This document shows positions 1 to 8,100 of a DNA stretch of 10,088 bases, piece after piece. Origin of the DNA: Clostridia bacterium (GTDB taxonomy: Bacteria > Bacillota > Clostridia > Oscillospirales > CAG-272); the NCBI GenBank assembly GCA_017452215.1, contig JAFTMU010000086.1:1-10088 (forward strand), written 5' to 3'. The notes below the pieces were generated by a model. The model had not been told where the DNA came from. It ran no database searches and saw only the letters and a program-made list of their open reading frames with translations. Each line of letters opens with the position of its first letter. Position 1 is the first letter of the stretch. The position numbers were made by a program, and so were the translations under genes.

Positions 1-153
1 TCTACGCAACACCATCTGCGTCGGAGACATCAGACGTACGTTTTTGTCAAGTGGCTCGTCCGTATTGGCGCTTCCCTGTTGATTTTTCAAAAGGTCCTTC
101 TCCTCCGCTGCAGAAGCAAGGGTAACGTTGTTATCTTTTGTTTGATTTTCCAT
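1..153 (-). CDS. OppC/DppC-type ABC transporter permease, N-terminal fragment
   Basis: An open frame starts with ATG at 153 and runs off the left edge without a stop, giving 51 residues (begins MENQTKDNNV, ends SPTQMVLRR). The fragment is a hydrophilic cytoplasmic leader. Its end, an S-P-x-x-x-V-L-R-R pattern, resembles the stretch just before the first membrane helix in OppC/DppC permeases, where a conserved N-terminal segment precedes TM1. It starts 10 bases after the stop of the OppB-type gene, the usual position of the second permease subunit in peptide ABC operons. The start is supported by a GGGGG-type ribosome binding site overlapping the upstream stop. No membrane helix is visible yet, so the assignment rests on this short motif plus gene order. 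The leader is rich in Asn, Gln, Glu and Asp, and its length before TM1 is on the long side for the family. Confidence 0.8.
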   Translation of the reverse strand, partial: MENQTKDNNVTLASAAEEKDLLKNQQGSANTDEPLDKNVRLMSPTQMVLRR

Positions 154-158
154 AACGT

Positions 159-165
159 CCCCCTT
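159..165 (-). promoter_or_regulatory. Ribosome binding site of the OppC-type gene
   Basis: On the minus strand the sequence reads AAGGGGG, then ACGTT, then ATG. The two A residues belong to the TAA stop of the upstream permease, so the Shine-Dalgarno element begins inside that stop codon. A ribosome finishing the OppB-type protein would be positioned to restart, which suits a subunit pair needed in equal amounts. Confidence 0.65.
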
Positions 166-1183
166 ATTGCAGCTTCACTCTTGGGTCAACCACGGCGTAC
201 ATCAAATCCGCCAACAATACGCCAATGACGCTGAGTAGCGCCAAGAACATATTGTAACCCATGATAAACGGAATGTCAACCTTCATCATTGCATCGTACG
301 CAATGTTACCGATACCGGGCAGGTCAAAGACCTGCTCGGTAATGATAGCACCGGAAAACAGTGACGGCAAAAGTCCTGCAAGACTTGTCACCAACGGGAT
401 CAGCGTATTTCTGAATGCGTGCTTATAAATAACCTTTTGCTCTTTAAGACCTTTTGCACGGGCAGTACGAATATAATCGGAGTTGAGTACCTCCAACATA
501 TTCGTTCTGGTCATTCTCATTCTTGCGCCAATGCTCAAAATGACCACAGTGAGGATCGGAATGAACAGATGCAAGCAATAATCGCCCAGCCAATCAAGCA
601 CGGTTGCATGCTCCACACCGGCATTGATCAAGCCCGACGGTGGGAACCATCCCAGCTTGTTGGCAAACAGATCCTTAAGGATCTGACCAAAGAAGAACGC
701 AGGCAAGGAGATACCGATCATTACGAAAATCGTAACGATGTAGTCTCTGACCGAGTATTGGTGTCTTGCCGCCGTGATACCCAGCGGGATCGCAATGAGA
801 AACTCAAAAATCGTAGCGATCAAGGCAACCATAAACGACACGCCCATGTTATTTACGATCTTGTTGACAACAGGCTCGCCGTCAATGAAGCTTGTGCCGA
901 AATCCAAACGGCAAAGGGACCCCAACCAATTAAAGTAGCCTCGTATCATAATGGCAGCACTTTCCCAAAAGCCTGCACCGTCGGGAATCTGCTCCATACC
1001 GTAGCTGGCATACATATTTGCAACCATGTCTTCCGCAACGTCAGCGCCCTGCTGGGTGATCGCCAATACCTTGTTTTCAACATAGTCGGTAGGCATACAG
1101 CGGATCAACACGTAGATGATCAACGATACGCCAAGCAAAATCAAAATTGATAATGCCAATCGTTTTAAAATATATTTCAGCAT
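164..1183 (-). CDS. OppB/DppB-type ABC transporter permease (peptide family)
   Basis: This 339-residue integral membrane protein is one half of the membrane channel of a peptide/nickel-family ABC importer. TM1 lies near residues 8-28 (after MLKYILKRL, the classic start of this family), followed by an extracytoplasmic loop to about residue 112. Further helices lie near 115-138, 147-168, 204-222, 262-285 and 308-332. The EAA loop that docks the ATPase is clear at about 238-265 (YIRTARAKGL, then KHAFRNTLIP). The conserved E-x-V-F-x-L-P-G-I-G motif is at 283-292 and the family ending, V-V-D-P-R-V, at 331-336. Length is normal to slightly long, because the first extracytoplasmic loop is somewhat extended (about 30-112). 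The ATG is preceded by CGGAG with 6 bases of spacing. It follows the substrate-binding protein by 24 bases and precedes the OppC-type gene by 10. Peptide rather than nickel or sugar transport is inferred from the family and the protease upstream. Confidence 0.95.
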   Translation of the reverse strand: MLKYILKRLALSILILLGVSLIIYVLIRCMPTDYVENKVLAITQQGADVAEDMVANMYASYGMEQIPDGAGFWESAAIMIRGYFNWLGSLCRLDFGTSFIDGEPVVNKIVNNMGVSFMVALIATIFEFLIAIPLGITAARHQYSVRDYIVTIFVMIGISLPAFFFGQILKDLFANKLGWFPPSGLINAGVEHATVLDWLGDYCLHLFIPILTVVILSIGARMRMTRTNMLEVLNSDYIRTARAKGLKEQKVIYKHAFRNTLIPLVTSLAGLLPSLFSGAIITEQVFDLPGIGNIAYDAMMKVDIPFIMGYNMFLALLSVIGVLLADLMYAVVDPRVKLQ

Positions 1184-1189
1184 AATTTA

Positions 1190-1193
1190 CTCC
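1190..1193 (-). promoter_or_regulatory. Ribosome binding site of the OppB-type gene
   Basis: GGAG on the minus strand lies 6 bases before the ATG at 1183, inside the 24-base gap after the substrate-binding protein. It is weaker than the other two upstream sites in this operon. No hairpin or terminator is apparent in the gap. Confidence 0.6.
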
Positions 1194-1207
1194 GAAGGCG
1201 TTCCCTC

Positions 1208-3793
1208 TTAATTTGCAAACTCAATTTCCCAAATACGATCCAAGGGAGAGGAATAGGGGTTCAACTCTCCGGGCAAGGAGGATTCCTTGATCACGTTGGA
1301 GTTGTACGCATACAGCACGTCTCTTTGATATACGGGCAACTCGATTGCAAGATCAAGCACGTATCCCATAGCCTCCTCGTACAGCGCAGCACGCTCCTTA
1401 CGAACGTCTGTCTCACGAGCTTCTTCGATCACCGCACTGAGCTTGTTAATAATGCTGTTTTCTTCAGGGAATGCATCGTTGTCTACAACCACGTTGTAGC
1501 CCCAAGCCAGGGTGCTGGTAGCCGTGGAATCCTTGTGATATACCTGATACATATCAGGGTCAACCGTGGTACCCCAAGCAGCAGCCCAAACGGCGAGGGA
1601 TCCGGTGCTGAGCTTGGTCAGCGCCTGTACGTCAGCCGCAACGGTAATGTCCCATCCGCAGGAGTTAAGAAGCTCAGCGGCTTTGAGGAACACCGCATAG
1701 GTGGGGTGCTCGGTCAGATTAGCGCCTGCAATGGTAAAGGTGATCTTCAAGGAAGGATCGCCTTCCGAAACACCTGCCTCAGACATATAGTGCTCGATAG
1801 CTGCAATCGCATCCTCATTGTTGAAATTGATCGCAGGGTAATCCTTTCCGTTGTCTTGGCTGAACTTTCCGTTTTCATTCTTTGGATATGCCCAGCTTAC
1901 GGTAGACATGGGCCAATAGATATTCTCTGCCGTGCCGTTGCTGTAATATTGCAATGCAAGGCTGGTATCCATTGCAGACATGATTGCCTTACGCAAATTG
2001 ATATTCGTCACCTTACCGGCATTGATACCAATGTAACCGTATCCAAGCTGGTCAGTGGAAAGATCCTTAATACCGGAGCTTCCCAAGGAATTGATTCTGT
2101 CAATGTTCAATTGCGTGAACTGAGGAGTAACGAAATGAACTGCTCCGCTCTGCAAAGCATCCAGTGCGTTCGCAGCACTGACCACCTGGTAACGGATCTT
2201 TTCGATCTTGGGAGCGCCCAGGAGGAAGTGAGAGTTGGCTTTGAAATAAACAATATTGTTGGAATAGAAATCAGATCCGCTGGGATTGTCGCCGTTGGAG
2301 GCATTGGTTGCCTTGTAAGCGCCCGCCCCCATGGGAACACGGTTCTTGGACTGAATGACCTTCTTCATAAAGTCAAAGGAACCGTACTCAACACCAAACT
2401 TGTTGTTAGCGATATCAACGGTATAGCCCTCTGCATAATAGTGCTGAGGAGCCACCGAGAACGCAAAGTTCCAAACAGCCTTGGGGTCAACGCCGTTGAT
2501 GGTGATTTGAAGCACGTCACGCTCAGCGCTGTTCTTTACAGTACCGTCGGCATTGTGCTCGTGCGCCACCGTGTAGGTCTTATCACCGATCTTAACACTC
2601 TTTGTGTCAGTGGTGTGACCCAAGGAAACGATACCCTTGATGTTCTTGTATTGCAGACCGTCCTTGCCCATGTTCTCCTTCAAAAGGATCTCCTTGGCGT
2701 TTGCTGCATACTCGGTTTTCAGGGTTGCGGCAGTTCCCCAATAAGAAAGAATGATATCCAGCTCCGTGCTGATCTTAGCATTATAAACGTAATCGATCGC
2801 CGAAGCCTTGTCCTTCACAACGCTGGGGTTGTATTGCAGAGTGACCTTCTCGATCTTGGATTTGTCCTCTTTGCCGTTCACCTCAACGTATTCGATCTTT
2901 ACGTATCCCTCCAGAGCCATGAAAGCCACAACGGGATCTGCAAAATTCACGTCTGCATAGGATTTGAACGGCTCCTCCGAGTAGCTGCTGACAGCACCCT
3001 CGTAGTCACGTGCCAATTCCTCTTTAAAGAGCTTAAGCGTGTACTCGTAATCCTCCAACAGCTGCTTGTTGGTTACGGAATTTTTATCCAAAGAAACAGC
3101 TTCCTTGTATCCCTTAGAAACGCTATATGCCTGAATAGCCGCCTTCATTTTGTTGTAATCCGCATCGTAAGAGCCCTGCGTACCGGTCTTACCGGTGGAA
3201 CGGAACAGATTGATCAGCTCGTTGATACGGATCTGCGCACGGCTGTTTGCGCTCTTGGAGATGGTGTCCTCCTCGTCAGTGGTCGAGGAGCTTGCCTTCT
3301 GGGTTCTGTATTCCTCCAAGCCTACGATATCCGTGGAATACATGGTAGAAGAACCGGTGTAAACAGGATCCAGATATACGTAGAGATTGAACATAACGTC
3401 ATTCATTGTCAAGGGCTTGCCGTCAGAGAATTTAATACCGTTCTTGATAACGAAGGTATATACGGTTTGATCCTTGTCCTTGTCATAAACGCTCTGGTAA
3501 TCCTCTACAACAACTGCCTTATCGTTGCCGTAATCAACAATGACCTCTTTGTTTACGTAATCGGTCGTCAGCATAGCGATCTGCGTCATACCGATAATCG
3601 TAGCGTCATTCGCCGTAGTAGAATAGAAGGGATTGAACAAGCCGTCCAACTCCTCGGTCATAATGACCAATGCGTCAGGTCTCGAATTGCCGTTTCCTCC
3701 GCCGCAAGAGATCAGCGAAACGGTCATGGAAAGGCACATCGCCACGCAGATCACAGCAGAAAGGATCCTTTTTTTCAAATTTTTCGTTTTCAT
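1208..3793 (-). CDS. Family 5 peptide ABC transporter substrate-binding lipoprotein with large insertion
   Basis: This 861-residue extracytoplasmic receptor presumably captures oligopeptides and delivers them to the permease pair encoded next. A lipoprotein signal peptide spans residues 1-29 with lipobox L-I-S-C, lipidated Cys30, and a Gly/Asn-rich linker. SBP_bac_5 hallmarks are E-x-D-G-L-F-N-P-F-Y at 48-57, F-V-I-K-N-G-I-K-F-S-D-G-K-P-L at 114-128 followed by T-x-N-D-V, R-V-P-M-G-A-G-A-Y-K at 485-494 (the usual P-x-G-T-G-P-Y site), and N-L-R-K-A-I at 598-603. The C-terminal lobe runs to about 850 and contains W-G-T-T-V-D-P-D-M-Y at 740-749. Family members are usually about 500-600 residues. 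The surplus is an insertion at about 163-425: Ser/Thr-rich, then helical, then mixed alpha/beta. The start codon directly follows the stop of the upstream lipoprotein gene, behind a strong AGGAGG. The exact ligand cannot be read from sequence. Confidence 0.93.
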   Translation of the reverse strand: MKTKNLKKRILSAVICVAMCLSMTVSLISCGGGNGNSRPDALVIMTEELDGLFNPFYSTTANDATIIGMTQIAMLTTDYVNKEVIVDYGNDKAVVVEDYQSVYDKDKDQTVYTFVIKNGIKFSDGKPLTMNDVMFNLYVYLDPVYTGSSTMYSTDIVGLEEYRTQKASSSTTDEEDTISKSANSRAQIRINELINLFRSTGKTGTQGSYDADYNKMKAAIQAYSVSKGYKEAVSLDKNSVTNKQLLEDYEYTLKLFKEELARDYEGAVSSYSEEPFKSYADVNFADPVVAFMALEGYVKIEYVEVNGKEDKSKIEKVTLQYNPSVVKDKASAIDYVYNAKISTELDIILSYWGTAATLKTEYAANAKEILLKENMGKDGLQYKNIKGIVSLGHTTDTKSVKIGDKTYTVAHEHNADGTVKNSAERDVLQITINGVDPKAVWNFAFSVAPQHYYAEGYTVDIANNKFGVEYGSFDFMKKVIQSKNRVPMGAGAYKATNASNGDNPSGSDFYSNNIVYFKANSHFLLGAPKIEKIRYQVVSAANALDALQSGAVHFVTPQFTQLNIDRINSLGSSGIKDLSTDQLGYGYIGINAGKVTNINLRKAIMSAMDTSLALQYYSNGTAENIYWPMSTVSWAYPKNENGKFSQDNGKDYPAINFNNEDAIAAIEHYMSEAGVSEGDPSLKITFTIAGANLTEHPTYAVFLKAAELLNSCGWDITVAADVQALTKLSTGSLAVWAAAWGTTVDPDMYQVYHKDSTATSTLAWGYNVVVDNDAFPEENSIINKLSAVIEEARETDVRKERAALYEEAMGYVLDLAIELPVYQRDVLYAYNSNVIKESSLPGELNPYSSPLDRIWEIEFAN

Positions 3794-5158
3794 TTATTCT
3801 CCTCCTAAATTTGATTCACGTTCGGTTAATTTGAATTCCAAGGTGTCCGAGTCTAACTCCGCATTGACGGGACACTCCTCCAAAACCTCGAATTCAATTT
3901 GTGAAGCATCAAGCACATCGCTCACTCCGTTGCCAATCAACAGATTGACCGTGTATCTTTCGCAGTTCAAGGGGTTAAAATTCTTAAAGATCAGTTTTCC
4001 GCTGACCGAAACGTTGCTCAACGCAGCCCCCTCGTCCAAACGGCCCGTAAACAAGCCGATCGTCATGGAGTCGGTAATTCTGGTAGTATTGGTGATCGTG
4101 TAGCTTACGTTTTCAAAAACGATGTTTTCGATCACAGCATCTGCTCCCAAGGAGCCAAACAAGCCGCCAAAGCCGGTTGCTTTCTGTCCCTGAACAGCCT
4201 CCACGTTGGAAAACTTAAAGGTAGCTCCGTTTTCGGTCTTTATGGTACCGTTGAACTCGTTACCGGCAAAGGAGGACATCCAGGTAATATCGGTAAAATC
4301 CAAATCGTTGCAGATGATGTAATTTGCGTTAATAGACGCATTCTTTTTGAACTGATCTGCGTTGTAGATTTTAAACCAGGTTCCGTCCAGCCACGTGGTG
4401 TAGACCTTCACAGTATTTGCAAGCGCAATTCCCTTTTCATAATCAACGTACTTTTCACTTGCAGCAAGCACGTCAACAATCGGCTGGGTCATATTCTCGT
4501 CAAAGTATGCCCCGTCAAAAGTTTTTCCGTCACGCTTCAAAAAATCGGAGTAGTCCAATTTTCCTGTTTCCATGTCCCATTGGGGAATGGAAAGATCAAT
4601 CAGTCTCACAGGGGCTTGGGAATCATCCACACGCACCATTTCCCCGTTTTCTCCCTCGGGAGCGTAGAATTCGTAGGTGAAATTGGGGATCCAAGCCGCA
4701 TAAAGCGTCATCACAGGATCATCGGAGGAGTACTGCTTCGTGGGATCTACAATCAGTTGATCCGATTCAAAATCCCATTTGTTTGCATACTCATAGGAAA
4801 CCGTTCCGTCCTCGCCCACGATCTCTGTGCGTTGGGTATACCAGCCTGCCAAAAAGTGATTTGCATAGTCCAGGGAAATCAATCCTCTGTCCCGTCTTTC
4901 ATCCTCGGGAGCTAAGATCTTGATCGCCTTTTTCCCATCAGCGGTATCCTCGGCGGCGGAAAGATCAAACACCTCCACCACCGTGACCTCATTTTTTCCT
5001 TTGACCTTTGCTTCTCCCGCATCAAAACGAATGCTCACCGTGTATCCATCCTTGTTCAGGGAGGAGTACGGCGGCTCCCACTGCGCACAGGCAGATAAGC
5101 AAATCACCGTTGCAAGCAACAGGAGCGCCGAAATCAATAATATCAGTTTTTTCTTCAT
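3794..5158 (-). CDS. InlB-repeat / GLUG-like surface lipoprotein of unknown function
   Basis: The protein has 454 residues. Its signal peptide (MKKKLILLIS, then a hydrophobic core) ends in the lipobox L-S-A-C, with Cys24 as the lipidation site, so it should sit on the outer face of the membrane. Residues about 38-158 resemble an InlB/Listeria-Bacteroides type beta repeat: a Y-x-V-x-I-x-F-D-A-G start, F-L-A-G-W-Y at 102-107 and T-L-Y-A-A-W at 151-156. A second, divergent unit at about 160-258 has F-D-G-A-Y-F-D and V-Y-T-T-W-L. Residues 261-293 (W-F-K-I-Y-N-A-D-Q-F, then Y-I-I-C-N-D-L-D-F) and G-F-G-G-L-F-G at 329-335 are typical of GLUG-type beta-helix surface proteins. No catalytic motif is seen. 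It lies between the protease-like gene (18 bases) and the substrate-binding protein (0 bases), which suggests a substrate-binding or adhesive accessory to peptide capture. That role is inference. Confidence 0.85.
   Translation of the reverse strand: MKKKLILLISALLLLATVICLSACAQWEPPYSSLNKDGYTVSIRFDAGEAKVKGKNEVTVVEVFDLSAAEDTADGKKAIKILAPEDERRDRGLISLDYANHFLAGWYTQRTEIVGEDGTVSYEYANKWDFESDQLIVDPTKQYSSDDPVMTLYAAWIPNFTYEFYAPEGENGEMVRVDDSQAPVRLIDLSIPQWDMETGKLDYSDFLKRDGKTFDGAYFDENMTQPIVDVLAASEKYVDYEKGIALANTVKVYTTWLDGTWFKIYNADQFKKNASINANYIICNDLDFTDITWMSSFAGNEFNGTIKTENGATFKFSNVEAVQGQKATGFGGLFGSLGADAVIENIVFENVSYTITNTTRITDSMTIGLFTGRLDEGAALSNVSVSGKLIFKNFNPLNCERYTVNLLIGNGVSDVLDASQIEFEVLEECPVNAELDSDTLEFKLTERESNLGGE
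3800..3806 (-). promoter_or_regulatory. Ribosome binding site of the substrate-binding protein, inside the upstream coding region
   Basis: AGGAGGA lies on the minus strand, with AGGAGG 7 bases before the ATG at 3793. The element is read as the Leu-Gly-Gly codons near the end of the upstream lipoprotein, whose frame then closes with Glu and TAA immediately before the ATG. This is the strongest Shine-Dalgarno in the window and fits the high output expected for a binding protein. Confidence 0.8.
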
Positions 5159-5165
5159 TGTTTTT

Positions 5166-5170
5166 CCTCC
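5166..5170 (-). promoter_or_regulatory. Ribosome binding site of the InlB/GLUG lipoprotein
   Basis: GGAGG on the minus strand is separated from the ATG at 5158 by 7 bases (AAAAACA). It lies in the 18-base gap after the stop of the LRR protein and confirms the chosen start, which also gives a complete lipoprotein signal peptide. Confidence 0.75.
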
Positions 5171-5176
5171 AAGAGC

Positions 5177-8100
5177 TTAATCGTTTTTCTCTTCATCCGA
5201 GGAGCTTTCGTCCGCTTCGCTCTTTTCGTTTTCCGTCCGTTGTTCAGGATCTGCATCCTCAGTGCCGTTTTCACCCGAGATATCCTCGCTCACGTCGCCG
5301 TCGGAAGCATCCTCCAAAGCAGGAGCTTCCGTCTCATCCGCTTCCTCTGCGGTTGTCACCGACGTTTTCTTGGATTTTTTCAACAAAACCAAGAGCACGA
5401 CGGACAACGAAAGCAGGATGGCAGTGGCAGCGCCAAAGACGATACAAAGGATCACTTCAAGAGGAAGACCGGCAGCAGTCTCCGTATCGGGAGCGTCGGT
5501 GCCGTCAGGATCCTTATCTTGATTCTCCAAATACTCCAAGTCTCTGATTCTCTTTTCCGCTTGCACCAGCTTATCATAGTTGGTCACCAGAGCCTGTTGC
5601 TCGTGTGTGGAGATTCTATCGTATGCCGCTCTTGCAAATTCCACCAACGCCTTGTCTGCCAAAGTGATCTTCTCGGGCAGATTATTGATTGCCAGGATAG
5701 CAGCCAAAGTGATCTCGTCAGCCGCAGCCGCACCGTCGATTTGCAAGCCAAAATACCGGGTAAGAACAAAGGAATCGTAATACATTCCGTTTACGGGGCA
5801 AACCATCACCAGGTCCCCGTTGCCGTGTCCAATGTAATCAACGAAGTTTGCACCGTAGTAGGTGTTAGAGGGCAAGGAGGAAACGTTCCACATAAAGTAA
5901 GGTACGATTCCAAGGCCGTCATAGATCAGGATCTCATCATCGTTTCCAACGAACTCATACTCACCCGTCGCAGGGAGATTTTGTCCTGTAATGAAATAGG
6001 TGATGTCATATTCTTCCTCCAAGATCGGAGCCTTGTAGCTGTTGAATGCTACCAGCTTCAGATCTTTGCAAGCGAAGAACGCCTTATGACCAATGGAAGC
6101 CACCGTATACGGAAGAACGACCTTGCTCACGTCAGTTCCCGCAAATGCCATCGCCGCAATTCTTACCGTGTCATCTGCAACGATCACGTCCGTATCGGAG
6201 CCTGCATACGCAATCAGCTCCAAGCCCTTGGGAACCACACGGTACAAGGATCCGTTGATCACACGGATCTTTTCATTGATATCAAAGGTAAAGATCTCCG
6301 TGACGTAGTCTTTTCCGTTGGCACTTTCCGTGATTGTAGAGGAGAACGGAATCAAATGACACATTGCAAAGGGATTATCACCGATATTTTCCAGGCACTC
6401 CCCGATCACAACGGCAAAATCAGTGTACTGATCCTTCAAGAACGCCTGTTCACCGATATACGTAGCCGCAGAAAGATCTGCACTGACAATAGCGGTTTGC
6501 GCAAAGGCATAGTCACCAACGTAAACCACGTTTTTCATATTGGAGACGTTGTTAAGCTGCGTACAGGAAGCAAATGCCCCCTCGCCAACGTTGATCTGTT
6601 GATTGCCGAATGCAACGGATGTAAGCGTGGGAATGTTTGCAAATGCGTAGCTTCCGACAGATTCAATGTCGGTCAGTGTCAGGGATTGCAGCTTCGTTCC
6701 CGTAAAGGCATTCGATCCGATCTTAACGATGTTAGAAAGATCAATAGCACTCAACTCAACGCAACCGTCAAATCCAAAGTCGGCGATCTCGGTCAGATTC
6801 TCCCCAAGCACTACAGTAGAAAGCTCCAAGCAATAAGCAAATGCACTCTTTCCAATAAAGGTCAAGGAGGAAAGATCTACCTCGGTCAATTCATTGGTAA
6901 AGTATCTGTAAATATACTCCCCGTCTGCATTCATCGCAGGAACGGAATAGTTACCGTCCGAGAAATCATAAATAATATCGCCGGAGAATGCCAGATCACC
7001 AATGGAAACGACCTTGGAAAGATCAATCGATTTCAAAGAACAAGTGTTGTAGAAGGCTTCCTTACCGATCTTTGCGCCGCCGCCAAGCTCAATATGCTCA
7101 ATCACGGCAGCACCCATAAAGGCGGCATCTCCAATGGTAACGTTCTCTCCAATGGTCAAGGAGGTCAAGGGAGAGGTGTACTCATAATAGAATATCTTTT
7201 GTCCGTTTTCGAGAGTATAGGAATGTCCTTCGGTGAAGTTGAACTCACGGTCCAAACGGAAGGCATCGGCGCCAATAATCACGTTGTCTCCAACAGTAAC
7301 GCTTGCAATCGCCTTGCACTCCTGGAATGCTCCCTTGCCGATCTCAAAACCGTCGGGAATCGAAACGGAAGTGATATTGGTGCAAGCAAAGGAATACGCT
7401 CCGATCTTCTGCAACGCCGCAAACGAAGGATGTGCAGTGATCAAAGTGTTGTAGAATGCATAATCACCGATTTCGGTCAGCGTTCCAAGTTGGACGGTTT
7501 TCAGTCTTGTACAATCTGCAAACGCATAGTTACCAACCTTCTTTACCGAAGGTGCGATCACAGAGGTCAGCTTTTTGTTTCCTGCCGATGCGTTGCTTGC
7601 AATAGAAACGATTCTGTCATCGTCGATAATCAACTCACCTTCGGTAGCAGGAGCGATCAGCAAGATCTCCGTTCCGTCGGCATTCAAGAGATACGGCTTC
7701 CCTGCCTGCGGATAAAATACGGAGTTTCCGTTTTCCACCGTAAAGGAAGCAACAGCCGTGCCCCTGAACGCATATTCACCCACCACGGCAACGTTTGCGC
7801 CCAAGGTCACCTTTTCCAGCTCCTTGCATCCGTCAAACGTACCGCTGGGAATTACCGCAGAGTTGATGGAGATCTCGGTCAGAGCCGAGCAGTTCATAAA
7901 CACGTTTTGTCCAAGCTTTGCCGACAAAACGATCTTGTCGGTCTTGCCGTCAGCTCTTTCCAAAATCCGTTCAAGAGCCGTATTGTCAAGGAACGCATTG
8001 GAACCGATGGATTGGATCTGTTTGGTAAATACAACCTCCTTGATCCTCTTGTTTCCGGCAAAGGCGTCGTTCGCAATCGCAATGGCATTGTCAAGATTGA

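Noticed and set aside
419..1150. Plus-strand open frame opposite the OppB-type permease
   Set aside because: Codon-register shadow. The charged, His/Gln/Asn-rich product is typical of antisense translation of a membrane protein gene.
1184..1207. Terminator or promoter between the binding protein and the permease
   Set aside because: The 24-base gap contains a ribosome binding site but no stable hairpin with a T-tract and no convincing -35/-10 pair.
1325..3808. Very long plus-strand open frame (827 codons) opposite the substrate-binding protein
   Set aside because: It is in exact codon register with the real gene and is explained by avoidance of TTA, CTA and TCA in the sense strand. The product shows no recognisable family, while the minus-strand product is an unmistakable SBP_bac_5 lipoprotein.
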